Shown here piece after piece: positions 32,927 through 46,280 of a stretch of 64,000 bases of DNA. Position numbers and translations under genes: made by a program. The notes under the pieces are model-generated. The model was not told the origin of the DNA and made no database searches. It saw only the letters and a program-made list of their open reading frames with translations. Source of the DNA: Apostichopus japonicus (taxonomy: Eukaryota > Echinodermata > Holothuroidea > Aspidochirotida > Stichopodidae); contig NC_092570.1 in NCBI RefSeq assembly GCF_037975245.1, positions 1,052,501 through 1,116,500 on the forward strand, read 5' to 3'. How positions within the stretch are numbered: the first letter of the stretch is position 1; every line of letters starts with the position of its first letter.

Positions 32927-33960
32927 ATAAGTATGGGCGCCATCCATCTATAGCGCCTTCTGTGTTATAAGAAATCATCGACTCTTCATATAACTGAATA
33001 CAGTGTATAGTCACCAACTGAAGATCTTCCATTAGGACGGAACCACCACCCACAAGACTCCCCCCCCCCCCCCGCCCAATCTACAAAATCGATGCTCAGA
33101 ATAATTGAATGTTACCAAAGAGTATGGTTTTTATGTTATAAAAGCGTAACTTATCCTGCTTCCGCCGGAAAGCTCCGAAACTGTAGATAAATTGTTCGAC
33201 GTCTAGAAACCATTTTCGCGACGAAATTTTAGGTCGAACCCCATAGTTTAGTGACTGTGGGTGTACATATAGGACAGCCTTTGCGGAACAGTATATAGCT
33301 CTTATTATATGGAGGGCCGAATTGGGATAAGCTACAAAAGTCACAATACCTGAAAAAATATTTGTTTTCCACATTCCAATCTGTATACGGCCGGGCTCAG
33401 CATGAGACTCCTATTCACTACTGCGTCATAACCACACACAACTAGTTTAATCCACTTGTTTTTCATTTGATATTTTATTCAATTTGTTGCTCAAGCAAAT
33501 TTTCTGATGAATTTGCCCGTCTGTGTTTGCTGTTACAATCAGACCACAAGAAATAAAATCAACTCTCACAAGACCTTTTAGCTTCAGTTGACCCTATGCT
33601 ATAATCTCATTTATGTTTGAACATCTTCGAAATACGAAAAAAGAAAGTTATGGTGGTCTTTAAAGATGGATGACATTTTGGAAGCGCTGAGATCTTAATC
33701 CGCATTTAAAGAAGATGGTTGCATGCGCATGGGGAGAGAACTGTACAGGAAAAATATGGTAAACTTGATTTCAAATGAACAGTATAACGAACTTATGGTG
33801 ATTTAAATGACCTGCCAAAATTATCATCAAAACAGCTGATATATTCAAACAGAAAAAGGCATAGATATTTCTTCAATTGTCATATTACATTAAACGAAAT
33901 CTCCAAATTACATTTCGATTTCCAAAAACAATTAGTCAATTCGTTTTTTCTGACGTCGTA

Positions 33961-34083
33961 GGGTTTTGAGTTTGAGTATATTTCCACAACAATAAAAGAG
34001 GAGTAGCACAAAGTCAAGATAAAGCAAGGTGGCGGAGGAGGACTGAAAAAGCATTAGCTTGTACGAGCAGTCCCCCTTGAACA
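33961..34083 (-). repeat. Dispersed repeat copy 1, LINE 3'-UTR-like
   Basis: About 120 bp shared with 35647-35777 (TTTTGAGTTTGAGTA, TTTCCACAACAAT, AAGGTGG, GGAGGACTGAAAAA, TAGCTTGTACGAGCAGTCCC). Read on the minus strand, the GGGGGACTGC...CAGTCCTCC run and the CAAACTCAAA end resemble the 3' UTR and tail of CR1-like LINEs. The LINE assignment is inference. Confidence 0.6.
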
Positions 34084-35646
34084 GGTTATACAGTACAGAT
34101 AAACACAATACAACAATAGAGGAAAAGAACCGAGAATGGAAACAACAAAGGTAATTAACAACTTACGAGCAATAATGATTTTCTAAAGATAATTGTGTTT
34201 TGCTGAAAACTATATGAACATGTTAAGGACTGCGAACGTTCGATGACATCTCGCAGTTTACATCCCTATATAACTGTTTCGCATATCTCATACGTATAGT
34301 ATGATTCTTGAAGCATGAGGCAGTCACTATAATGTTCAACATAAATGTAGTGAAGGTATGTCAAGAGTGATTTAATTTTTGTTGCCATGGTTGCAAATAA
34401 TATGTTCTTAATATTAAATTAGTATTGGTCATCTTTGCCTTTTGAACATAATATATGTTTATCAAATTACAGCATATACGGTAGCTTAAACAGTAAAAAG
34501 TTCAACTTGGTGGTTAGCTCTCTATAACTAGTGAACAACAAAGCAAAGGGGTTATTTATTAATATTTGGAAATTTAGAAATCAAATATAATTGAATTTAA
34601 AGCAGGTTTTACAATTTACTTTTCTGTTCGTAGTACTTCAGGGAAGCATATCATGCAACAATTGACGGACGATATAAGGAAAATATCTACGGATACCGAA
34701 AGTGTCCAGACAAGTTTTGAAAATGTATTTAGGCTAGGAATTTTACTGAGCATTCCTGAGAATTATAAACACACGTTCATATGGAATGTATTCATGATAT
34801 AAGATGAATGTTACAGCCATCTGTTAAATTCCATCAGTTTATTTATATATTAGACCTAACATATATTTTCATCAATTTTATTGATCATCTTTCCAAATTC
34901 TAGCGGCTTAGTGAACATTTGATCAAGAGATGTCACGAATGATAATTTGATTGCCCAGTTACCGTAATTTTGAATGCAACAACCAAAAAATGAGTTTTTC
35001 AGGAAAGAATGAAGAAGAAAAAATAAAACTAGTCACCGTGCACATGTTCTTCAGCAAATCATTTTGTTTGATTGCTTCACACATCCCCCCCCCCTCCCGC
35101 TCGCCGGCCCCTCCCCCACTTTAACATGCACATCACATGACTTGTCGCTGGAACGAATGCAAGTCGCTTAAGGTTAATTATTTATGATTGCCAACCATTA
35201 TACATTTGCCGATAAGATGATAACGTTTTCCACTCAGTAAAGAAAACAATCTAGCCACTCTAGCAAGATGTTTATAAATAACAAACAAGTCTAATAAACA
35301 AGCACCACCAGTTGGCACAGTTTTGTCTAAACTGTACTTTCAAATCCTGCTTCAAACCACTGCGTATTGACAGTACGATTAGTATAAATATCATGTTTCT
35401 ATTTATAGATACCGTTACGGTTAGGATCTGTTTGTACTGTCAGTACGGGTGCTTTAAAGCATGACATGGGAAGACAGTATAGCGTGGTATTAGCATGAAG
35501 GGGTTGTCCCAACTGACTGACTAGATCATGTGGCATTATGAATATTCAATATGACGTAAAGAAGGAAAACAACCCATCATGGTTATTTTGCCTGTGACGT
35601 TAGTTAACCCGGAAACAGAACACGCTCCGAGATGGAATTATGAACT
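34084..35646. other. No gene seen
   Basis: AT-rich intergenic DNA between two copies of the same dispersed repeat, with a C-rich tract near 35084-35118. Confidence 0.55.
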
Positions 35647-35777
35647 CGTTTATTTTGAGTTTGAGTAAATTTCCACAACAATTAAAGAGGACTAGTACTA
35701 GTACATTTGTCAAGATAAAACAAGGTGGTGGTGGAGGACTGAAAAAACAATAGCTTGTACGAGCAGTCCCCCTTGCA
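35647..35777 (-). repeat. Dispersed repeat copy 2, LINE 3'-UTR-like
   Basis: Same sequence as at 33961-34083, with small indels and an extra ACTAGTACTAGTAC. It ends about 160 bp before the CR1-like LINE fragment, in the opposite orientation. Confidence 0.6.
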
Positions 35778-35939
35778 ACGGGGACGGTTGAAATGCTTAT
35801 ATATTAACAATACACTTTCAATTAAATAACCACTTCTTTTCATAAACAATAACAAAACAATAGTCACATGGGTCGCGATGGATATTGGGTCGCAGGAATG
35901 TCATTAATCAGTGTTGAAGAGTTGTAAACAGTGTGTTTA

Positions 35940-37058
35940 GATGTAACAAGCTCACTAAATAGGCAGATGTCTGTAGATGTTGTGTTCCTGGATTTCCAGA
36001 AGGCCTTTGATAAAGTTCCCCACCAGCGTCTTTTACTTAGGCTGAAGAGCATGGGTGTCATAGGGAATTTACTGTCTTGGATCGGGAATTGGCTTGGTAA
36101 TAGGGAACAGAGGGTGGTAATTAATGGCTGTGCTTCTTCTTGGCAGAACGTTACTAGTGGGGTTCCACAAGGGTCTGTATTAGGTCCCCTGTTGTTTGTT
36201 GCCTATATAAATGACATCGACGGAGATATTTTGTGTACAGCTAAGAAGTTTGCTGATGACACCAAATTGTATTCTGAGGTCTCTTCCAAAAGCGATTCTG
36301 AGAAATTTCAAGCGGATTTAGATAAGATTTTTTCCTGGTCTCAGGGGTGGCAAATGCTTTTTAATATTGATAAATGTAAGGTAATGCACATTGGTAGTAG
36401 TAACCAAAAGTTTACATACAATCTAAATGGTGTGGAGTTACAGGAGGTCTCTGTTGAAAGAGACCTAGGTATCTACATTGACTCGTCTCTGCAACCTTCC
36501 AAACATTGTCTTGAAGCTGCTAAAAGAGGTAATAGGGTTTTAGGTATGATCAAGAGGAACTTCAGTTTTCTGAAAGAGGACATCGTAGTTAGGCTTTATA
36601 AGCAGTTGGTTAGGCCTCATCTGGAGTATGCTGTGCAGGCTTGGAACCCTTATTTTGCTAAGGATAAGGAAGTACTTGAAAAGGTCCAGAGGAGGGCTAC
36701 TAGGATGATTAGTTCCTTAAAGAGGGTTCCTTATTATAGGCGGTTACAACTGTTGAATCTCACCACACTGGAGCTTCGGAGGTTACGTGGGGACTTGATC
36801 CAGGTTTTCAAGATTGTGTATGGTTTCGACAATTTATCCTTTACCGACTTTTTCATGTTTGCAAACAGTAGTTGTACTAGAGGTCATTGTCTTAAACTTC
36901 AAAAGTCGCATAGTAGGATTAATATTCGGCATAACTTTTTTTCTAATAGGGTTGTGAATGAGTGGAATAGTTTGCCTGAGAAAGTTGTACTTGCAAGTAG
37001 TGTCAATGGGTTTAAGAATGCTTTGGACAAGCACTTTAAGCATTGTAATCGGGTCTGA
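35940..37058 (+). pseudogene. LINE reverse transcriptase, C-terminal part, open but truncated
   Basis: About 372 codons without a stop, from inside RT block 1 to TGA at 37056-37058. The frame has no ATG where it opens, and an in-frame TAA lies just upstream. Motifs: VVFLDFQKAFDKVPHQRLL (block A, catalytic Asp), GVPQGSVLGPLLF (block B), KFADDTKLYS (block C FADD catalytic Asps), RDLGIYIDSSL, RPHLEYAVQAWNPYF and KVQRRATRMI. The C-terminal part (NIRHNFFSNRVVNEWNSLPE) is typical of the CR1/Jockey group. The endonuclease and N-terminal ORF are missing, so it cannot be autonomous. The absence of stop codons suggests a recent insertion. Confidence 0.85.
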
Positions 37059-37156
37059 GTGTTTGTGTCTTCAGTTTTTTTCCCTCTCTTTATAGGGTCC
37101 TTGATGGGGACTTAAGTGTCCCTCCTGATCCTTTTTTCTACTAAACTAAACTAAAC
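35940..37156 (+). mobile_element. 5'-truncated CR1/Jockey-like LINE
   Basis: A non-LTR retrotransposon 3' part. It contains an open reverse-transcriptase frame (to 37058), a short 3' UTR with GGGGACTTAAGTGTCCCTCC, and a terminal ACTAAACTAAACTAAAC microsatellite tail (37139-37156) rather than poly(A), typical of CR1/L2-group elements. The 5' end is cut inside the RT domain. I did not find target-site duplications. Confidence 0.85.
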
Positions 37157-40100
37157 AGAGGGCGTCTTTCCTTTTAACCGTTTCTGAACACCATACTTTT
37201 TCTTCTAACATAAGTATGGAAGGGACTCGTAATTCTCACTTGACGTAATATTGTCATGATCATACGTTTATAGTCTTCATGTAAGGGAACTGAAGTTGAG
37301 AGTTGATCAAGTTGTTTGTCTTTCGTAACCAGCCCCAGGCTCTATATCGTGGGGTGACTTCTTAAAAGTATGAAATGTGTACTGCATACATAGGCCTATA
37401 ACTAACTGTAGACACTAAAAGGTTTTCTTTCATCATAAGTATATGAAAATACATTATGTATTACTGATTGAAACGTCCCTTTGAAAACTTGGTATTTATG
37501 CTTATCCAAGACAAATATGTCTAATAAACCTTGTGACCGATAATGATTTCTGCAAGTTAGTTGAACTCTGGTTGTTTACAAAAGTAGAACTTCCTTATCC
37601 TTAGAATCTTCCTTCAGGAGATGTTCTGAATCACGTTCGTGTCCTATAATTGTAAACAAGCGTACTACATGATTTGGCAAACACTCACAGAGTATGCCGA
37701 CCTAACCACCCAGCCTACCACACTATTATTATAAGCTACTATATAGATCTCCTATGGGTATTGAGGTTTATGCCTTGAATTGACCCTTTAGGGCAGGCTT
37801 CGCGGTCTCCTGCTGGTTGTTAACTTGAGACTTACGGGATGACACAATTCATGAAGTTATTAAGTCACTGTAATTACTTCCCCTAAGCCGACACGTTTCG
37901 GACAAATTAAGGTAGGTGTGATGTCCCTAACAGGTGTATTTGTGAAGGGAAATTGAGGGAGATGGTTGAAAAACTCACGTCAAGTTTGTCTTCTGCTTGA
38001 GTGAAGCCAATAGATCATTTCGTCCACTCTTGAATACGTTGTTAACTCGATAAAGTCATGTGTACGTAAGACGGCGAGAGAATTTTGAAAGGATGTCTTT
38101 AGGCCACCATTTTAAAAAAAAATCGTTATAGTCCACAAAAAGTCCAGTTTGGTCAGTGCAGGCAATCTTGTTATGTCTTTGCTGCTATACAGTATCTACA
38201 GCATCAATGCATCTATGGTATGTAACTTTGTCATGCAGTCAGTCTGCTTGCCTTTGTATTTTATGCATACTTTAAATGTCCCGTTTTGTTCGTTTAAATG
38301 CTAAGAAAAGAGGGCAGCGAGGGAATGTCGGTGGTTGGAATTGGACAATTAACTCGGTTAACCGAGGCCCTCGGAGTAGTAACGGCTCCGTGATCCAACC
38401 GGCGCCGTTGGGGCCTTGAAACGAGCGCCCCATTGAGAGCATCAGAAGAAACCAGTATACCTTTCGCGACCGAAAGGAAATTGGCGCTTTCGGTACCTCA
38501 ACGTGAAAGTGTCTCGGATCAACTGGCGCAATGTTTCCGAGCCAATAAACCGGTAGGGCAGGCCGACGGGTCCCTGCTTACACTAATTTGAGGTTCATAT
38601 CGGATTATCCGTTTTATAAAAAGAAAACAGGAGTATCAAACTTCAGTATTTCTTTACTATTTAATAAAAATCAAAGTCTTAATTCGGAAAGTGACTTTGA
38701 CAATCTTCGGAATTTCGTTCAAATTTTTGTGGTTACTTTTTTTGTGATAAACTTATTCGAATCTATAGTCTTAAAGAAAGTATATGAGTCAGGTTAGGCA
38801 CGGCGATTATACAGGTGAGAGATACATTGTCATTTCTAACGAAAGAAAACAATGCAACATTTGTTTAAGCTAGACCTTATGAAAGATGACAAAAGGTATC
38901 AAAGACAATCGTCGCCGTTTCGTTCACGAAACCGTCCACCATAAGGTGATGGGATATTCGGACCACAAGGCTGCTCGGAATCTGGTGCGAAAATTTGATC
39001 CAAAAAAACAACAAAAGGTGTTGAAATCCTTGGATTTTGTCATTGACTTGTAACAAACTGTGCATGTCATGGTGACGTTTAACAATATAGCGGAGGCCAC
39101 AAAGAAGTTCAAACCATAATAAACCTTTGCACATTTTTATTGTCTTTTGATCAAATCGTTGACGCAAACCAAAACGTTATTAAATTTCACGCAATTGGTG
39201 AGAGGTGAATGCGTAGACTGAAATTTTATAAAATATTATGTCAAAAAAAGTACAACGGATTTACTAAAAATAACTCTGGGAATGTCGAGTCTTTATCTGT
39301 ATGAGTAACATCTTCCTTTTCGAAGGAAATTTCAGTTAGATTATGGGCGGGAAGAATCAATACATAAAAAACATTCATCTTTATTCAAACTAACATTTGA
39401 TAGTGTATCAATGTTTTTAAATATCCGTACCACCTTATCTAGTTAATTAGATAAAAAAAATATCAAACATAGTTCCCTCTTTTCTGGGAATCGATAATTC
39501 CAATTAGAAACTTGTTTATATACGGACTGAACGTTTGCAAATTTCCCATCTCTCTGCATATCCCCACCCCCACGCCTTCCACTCCCCTATCCCTCCTCCC
39601 CAAGTCGATCCCCTTCCTGTGTGGTACCGAGGGATGAGTGACTGGTGTCTGAAGATTTCACGCCATAAATCATAACCGTGAACGGTTCTTTGATTCAGCA
39701 AAACTGTTTCGACAAATATCGTAAAATACTCATTACTCGGTTAACTGGGGTCACTGCTAAAGACAGAAAGAGAGGGAGTAAGAAATAAAGTAAAATGTTG
39801 CATGAAACGGAACGAGAACAAAGTTAAATCCTAATCCGTATTATTGAAGTGATTAAACTTGTCTTCACGACCAATCCCCACAGACAACCCGTCAACAACA
39901 CAGTTTAAGATTTTCTTCTTACTTTTTTTCTTCAGATCCCTCTGAAGAAAGTAAGAGAAGAAAAAACACCGAATAAAGAACTTTACTTTGCCCCTTTTCT
40001 GTTAGAGATTGGTATAGCATTGCGTCTGGCTGTCAACAAGGATAATACTACTAAGAGATGAAATAACGAAACTTAGGCGACGGTGAGTTGAAAGGAAATA

Positions 40101-43100
40101 CAGATGCCGAAAACGACCCTACGTGCGGATGGTTAGTTCTACAAATGTGACCGGGTTGGAAATGTAACACTACTCGATATCTCAGAAGGATGCGAGAAAT
40201 AGGAACGGAAAAGTGGATAGATGAGCCGCTAACAGAAATTAGAGACATTTCTCTTGACCTATTTGCTTCGTTTCGTGTTTGTTATGACGTTTTCTTAAGA
40301 CAAATTGCATGTTGTCATAGAAACCTGCACACATCAAAGGTTTTACACAAGGGCCGACAATTTACATAAGAAATATATAACGATACGAAGATTGTAAACA
40401 TGGGTTTCCCAAAGTATGAGGTGTATTTGGGTTAAAGATGGGGATGGGGTTTGGTTGAAGATGGCCGGATGGAACTCAGGATGAGGAAGGACAGAAGGGA
40501 AGGGAACACATCGAAGACAACAACAAGTGCATTGTAGTAGTTTGTTGCCGTATTATTTATCCCGAGTGGTTGTGGTAGTATCCGTCGGTGTACGAGGCGG
40601 TGTTGGGGGTGGGGTGGGGGGGGTGGAGGGGAGCTGAAGAGGAAATGACAGTCTGAAACACAGCACCAAAATCCCAATGAAGGAAAATTCATAAACAGAC
40701 ATGTTGAGCAGTCAAAGGAAAAACTTTCCAAGGTTGCAGTTTGCGTTTGACCTTGTGTCCGCTCTGACCTAGCTAAGTAACATCCACATTGAATACCATC
40801 GCCTCCTCCCCCTCCCCTTCCCCCACCTACCTCTACGCACTAAACACGCAAAAACGAGACAAACTCTTCTAACTCTTCTAGTCTCTCCGTCACAACGAAG
40901 TACTCCAAGAAACCATAGAGGTAATTTAAAAACAAAATGAAACAAAGGTCGTTTAATGTATTCATGTTTTCTATTACTAGCCGTGCAGTACTTTGGATAC
41001 TAATTTTATATTACATTACTGGGTCTGTGAAAGAATTGACCATAATATAGATGATATTATCACTCTTATTATTAGTCTTATGCAGGGAATATGAAAGACT
41101 TGGTATTTCATAAATTGCACAAAATACGAAAAATCTGCTTCAAGAAAATTCCTTTCCCTTTTCTGTTAAATGCAACCTACATGGGCATAATTAATGCTTT
41201 TTGATATATTATTGCAGCACTCTTCTATGACACATCTCAGCATAATTTATGTCACTGACATTATATTTATAGTATAAGTAATATCAAGGTGGTTTCTGGA
41301 TTAGATTGCAAAGTACTAGCTTAAGAGTTAAGGCTCTTTTTAAATATTTAATTTCAATATATACACATATAGATATAGAAATTTAAATTTAAAAAAAGTA
41401 CACACATGACAATGAGTTTCCCAACATATCATATTAAAATGAGCAATATTTAAATAGTTATCATTTTATAAAACAACTTTACTGTTAAATCATTTGAACT
41501 TATCATTCTGATAACAACTGACAGAGGAATATATTTGTTGAGTTTAATTGCTTTATTTTCCCATCACACCCAGCACAACTTAAATATTCATAGAATAATT
41601 CACCCATGCAGAACTTTGAAAAATACTATTAAGCTATCCTGTGAGAATTTTACATGAAAAAAATAGCAACAACAACATAAGAATCAAATTAACATATATT
41701 AAGTGAATTACCAGTATTTACTTTATTCCCGCTATATAATCATGTCCATGCCTGAATGTTTGGAGACTGATATAGTAAACGTTAACTTGTACAGCACTAA
41801 CAATTCTCAGTAAAAATATGTCAACATTTGCGTGCGCCCAGTGACTGTTTTTCAATTTGTTAATGAAATTGAGCTGTATTAATAGAAATTTTTTAAACAA
41901 TTATGTCATTTTTAGTTCTTAACTTCTTATGCAATATTAAAAAGGTCCAATTCTTTCAAAAACAGTGTTAATTATTTTTTTCAAGTTCAGGAAGGATGCT
42001 GTTCTCAGCCGAGCAATGTCCTACACAAAACCGTGTGATGATAAACCTACATTTATACTTTACTATGATACTCATTAAATTTTGGACAAATAAGAAATGT
42101 TTCTTCCTTTTCTGTGCTTTTGAAAACTGATTTTATAATTAACCTTTCAAAAAAAAAAATTTTGGACTCATAGTCTGGATGCTGAACTTATGTTTTAATA
42201 TCAATGAGCGACTCATTTGTCACGTATTTTCTGTTATCACAAGAGGTTTGTGACTTGAGCAGTATGGCGAGACGAGGTCCCAATTAATGGATCTTTGTAT
42301 AGGGCGAGGCTGGAAATGTTAAGTGACACCTATTTATAATGATACTTTGGGGAACTTAAGCAATTCCATACTACTTTCACATTACTTGTCAACATTTCAA
42401 TCTGGTTGTTCAAAATACAACGCTACCCCGCAAATACCATCCACACTAGGCATCGGACTTCACAATGCTTCACTCTCAGTCAATTTAAATATTACCATAT
42501 GAAAAGCCCTCAGCTTTAACTTTAAAGAAAATAACACCAGAGTAAATAATATAAAATATAATGGAACAAATTCTAAACATTATTCCCATGATATTGAGTA
42601 ATATGCAGATGTCTAACCACAAAGAAACACAGCTAGTCCCTCCTGGACTAAACTTGTTATTTTTACTTTCTTTATCTTAATATGTTTTTGTCCCTTTACA
42701 GGAAGTCTACTGGTAATAGCTGTTATAGCCACCTTTGACAGATAAGAAAACCAAAGGATAAATGTTTGCACTTGTGGTTTTAAAACCATATCTGGTGGAT
42801 GGTATTCAAGTCAAAAGAATAAAAAAAAAAAAAAAATTATTTAAAATAAAAAAAAATATACTAGACTAAAATAAAATTAGGTTAATGCTGCTGTTGTTAT
42901 GACCAACATCATTCAGTGCCAAATGTTGGTTGATTCTCTAAAGTCAACATTTCAGACCTAAGGGAAGAGATTTACATAAATCATCGGTCATACACTGAGA
43001 CATCCCATAATGCAACACTGTATGAGTCAGATGATCAAAAAAGTTTGATAATTCACAAGGAAAGATTATTCTTCAGAACCAACAAGTCTTCCTTACTTAA

Positions 43101-45878
43101 TAATAACAAGAATTCATTTATTTGTTTTAACAAGGTAGGAGACTCCCTGGGAGAAAAGAAAAGAAAAATGTACAAATATTTATAATACAGAATATACGTA
43201 AGGATTAAATATACAGTAATAATATCCTAATGATGCTGAGATGGATACGTGAAAAGATGAAATAATACTAGTACGAGTTAATATATTCCTTTTTCAAATA
43301 ATAATAAATTCCATTTTCAAATAATAATAAAAGTTTCCAGGATTCTAATTATACATGCAAACAGTGTAAATAGTACATAATTGTGTGATAAGACCATGCA
43401 GTGAGACACCAGCTTGTACCTTCACTGTTACCATGGCGACTAAAACTCTCCTAATTAATGAAATATGAGAATATTTAATTTGAAATTCATAAGTAATGGT
43501 AACTTGGATTTGAGGTTGAGGATATCAAGAAGCAGAAACAATATAACCCTTGATAATAATTCATTTTTGGGGGATGGGGGGGGGAGGAGGGAAGGGGTTG
43601 TACAAAATGTAATACCTGTTTGCAGTGCCAGATTAAGCAACATACAGATGTGACAAGTATGTAGGGGCTCTGATGTTCAAGCAGTCCCCAAGAATGTTGG
43701 AGACCACTGTGGACACTTTTAGGTAAGACATACTAACTCTACTTTGGGTTGTGGATGCAAAGCATATTGGGGGGAGGGGAGGGGGAGGGAGCATATGGTG
43801 TCTTAGGGCCCAAGAGGGTCAGCACTGTCAGCTTGTGTTTTAATCACTTACCTGAATAATTCAAGATTTCCCTTTTAATATTTATGATAAATTTGAAAGA
43901 CTCTCAGATATATCCCACAATATATTAAACAAATGATCTTTATTTCTTAATTAGTTATTGTTTTTTTTCTATAAGATGTCCATGTTCTGTAGGAGAAGTT
44001 GCAGATGGTTAGAAATTTCAATGTGCAACCATTTTTACCACAAATATCCACCAAAATCAAGAATGCATACTCTTTGTTTTGTTAGGACGGAAATAATTTT
44101 ATCTTAAAGGGACCTCCAAAATTGCTAGGTTTGCTAAAATGGTCACATTGCTTTAAACATTACAACGCACTTTGAAAATTCTCTGGCTGAGTTGGAACAA
44201 ATATTTCCATGATATTCATAGCCTGTGAGGAACCATTGTGTTTGAAATGTTGTAGTAACACTAGTAAAACAAGCCAATCATTCATTGCAATTTCATGGGA
44301 TGCTACTCCATTTGTTTCACTTGTACAGACCCTTTAAATTGACTTTCTGACATATTTCATGTAAATATACGAAAGCAAAATTCTGACTTGTTAAATTATT
44401 TCTTTTTGTGAGAAATTATGTGGTAAATTGAAGTTTTGAAAGGTGATACAATAAGATAATATATAATAAAAGGATGACGAAGTCCCCCCCCCCCACCAAA
44501 CACCCACATCAGTTTAAAAAATCCGTTGCAAAGTGCAAGATGAAGCCTTCAAATGATTTCTTGGCTATTTGTGAAGTTTTATGATCTAGTTCATAATCAC
44601 TTCCCAATTCTATCAAATTATTCAAAGAAATTTGATAAACTTAAAAACATGTCTACGATTATTGCTTGTACACTATCCTGGTAGAAATGAAAATAGAATG
44701 TGTCGCCAATCTGGCGCTCACGCAGTTGTTGATGAATGATATTCCAACGATAGATATTCACAGAGGGAGTGTTATGATGTACTTTGGTGTGAAAGCACTC
44801 ATGATCACACGGGACCCAAAGTCAAAACACAACCAGAACAAATACAGTTAGGAAAGATTAAATATCACAAACAGTAATGATAAAATATGTAATAAAACAT
44901 GAGTAAAAGATAAAAAATTAAAATGAAAAAAAAATTAAAAAAATTAAAAAAAAAGATAACCAATTATAAAATATAATAAAACAAATAAAATACCATTATT
45001 TGAACTCAGATTCTCATTTTCATTTTTTTTAAAAAGGCAGATTTGCAATATCAAATTCACATTGAACTTGACGGAATGCGTAAAATAAATGAAACAATAG
45101 CAACCTACAAACAGGTTCAGAGTAACAAGAAAGGGGAAGAAGCAGAACCTTGGAGCTCTACTTTATATTAGGGAAGAGAGTAGGACAGGTGGCAGGGAAA
45201 CAAATGTGAAACATCTCTGACAATTAGGGTCAATAATAGACAGCATGCCATGCATTATCAACAGGAATCTGCTGCTACTATAATTGAATACATTGTCTGA
45301 CTAGAGGTCAGACTGAGTTTAACAATAAGACATCTTGACACTTTGGTACTATACTACTAGTCACTAGTCACCTGGAAGGACTTTAACATTATTTATAGAG
45401 GGTTGAGCCACCAAAATGGATTAACGAGCCCACAGATGGTGAAATGATAGACCATAAATTAGGCTAGCCAAGGATATTTTGGGGATCAGGCCCTGATGGT
45501 AATGTTTCCACCAATGGAACACCACATCATGTTGTAAATGATATGAATTGATCGGTATATTGCTGCTGGATAATGATCAGTATTTGAAGTTCCAGTATTA
45601 ATGTAGGACATATGCCACCTCTTTCACTGCTCACACCCCTTAGCAATTGTAAAAATAAAGAAACCTTTGCACCACTTTACCAGCTGTGGATGAATGATAT
45701 GCACATTGGGCAAGAGATCTATGGGTCAAGCCCCTGGAATCCAGCACAGTGTGGTTCAATGTAGGGGCCAGAGACTGTGTAAAAGAGCATGCCATAGTAC
45801 CAGATGTTAGATAGATGTTACACAGAGAGTTGTAAGCCGATAGTGTCGTACACCCCTTGGGAGTCCAGCTGTGGTGCC
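37157..45878. other. Intergenic and probable PNPLA 3' flank
   Basis: No coding pattern was recognised. The GC-richer island (38300) and a few G or A runs are the only structure. The part just below 45879 should hold the PNPLA 3' UTR, of unknown length. Confidence 0.5.
38300..38580. other. GC-richer island with palindromes
   Basis: It stands out against the AT-rich surroundings. It contains the perfect palindrome CTCGGTTAACCGAG (38353-38366) and the CTTTCGCGACCGAAAG inverted pair (38461-38476), followed by CTTTCGGTACC. No open frame of note and no match to a known RNA that I recognise. It could be a MITE or a structured RNA. Confidence 0.4.
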
Positions 45879-46280
45879 TCATCTGCTCCCTGCCTCATCA
45901 TCCCATGTAGGAGGTTTGGCACCCTGCCTCTCCACTTCATCTTCCTTGGATATGTCATAATCCTGATTTTCATTTTCATCAGTTTCAACAGTCTCGTTGT
46001 AGCAATCGTTTTCTTTCAAGAACTCTGTGGTATCCTTAACACCAACTTCGTAATACTTCATGAAGGTATCCTCGGACGGACTGAGGAACCCGTGTAGACC
46101 ACGCCTGATATTCTGACCGTTCAGCTTGAAACGATGACCGCTTAAATCTACAAAGAAACTGTACCGGTTTTCATCCTTTGGACAGATATGTTGGCAGCCA
46201 CTGAATGGTGATACAAAGATAGTGGAACCAGAGAAGGGATAAACCGGGAGGTTATGGGTCAAACCACCATCAATGTACTT
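45879..46280 (-). CDS. PNPLA gene exon 5: catalytic Asp and C-terminus
   Basis: Terminal exon from CTCCACAG|AAG to TGA at 45879-45881, 133 residues. It begins KYIDGGLTHNLPVYPFSG, which holds the DGG catalytic dyad Asp, followed by STIFVSPFSGCQHICP. Then come SGHRFKLNGQNIRRGLHGF and SPSEDTFMKYYEVGVKDTTE, matching the ATGL helix region after the active site. The tail (ETDENENQDYDISKEDEVER) is acidic and low complexity. The exon lies 11.4 kb from exon 4. Confidence 0.9.
   Translation of the reverse strand, partial: KYIDGGLTHNLPVYPFSGSTIFVSPFSGCQHICPKDENRYSFFVDLSGHRFKLNGQNIRRGLHGFLSPSEDTFMKYYEVGVKDTTEFLKENDCYNETVETDENENQDYDISKEDEVERQGAKPPTWDDEAGSR

Noticed and set aside
45640-46097. Plus- and minus-strand frames around the PNPLA last exon
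   Set aside because: Shadows in other frames of the true terminal exon at 45879-46280.
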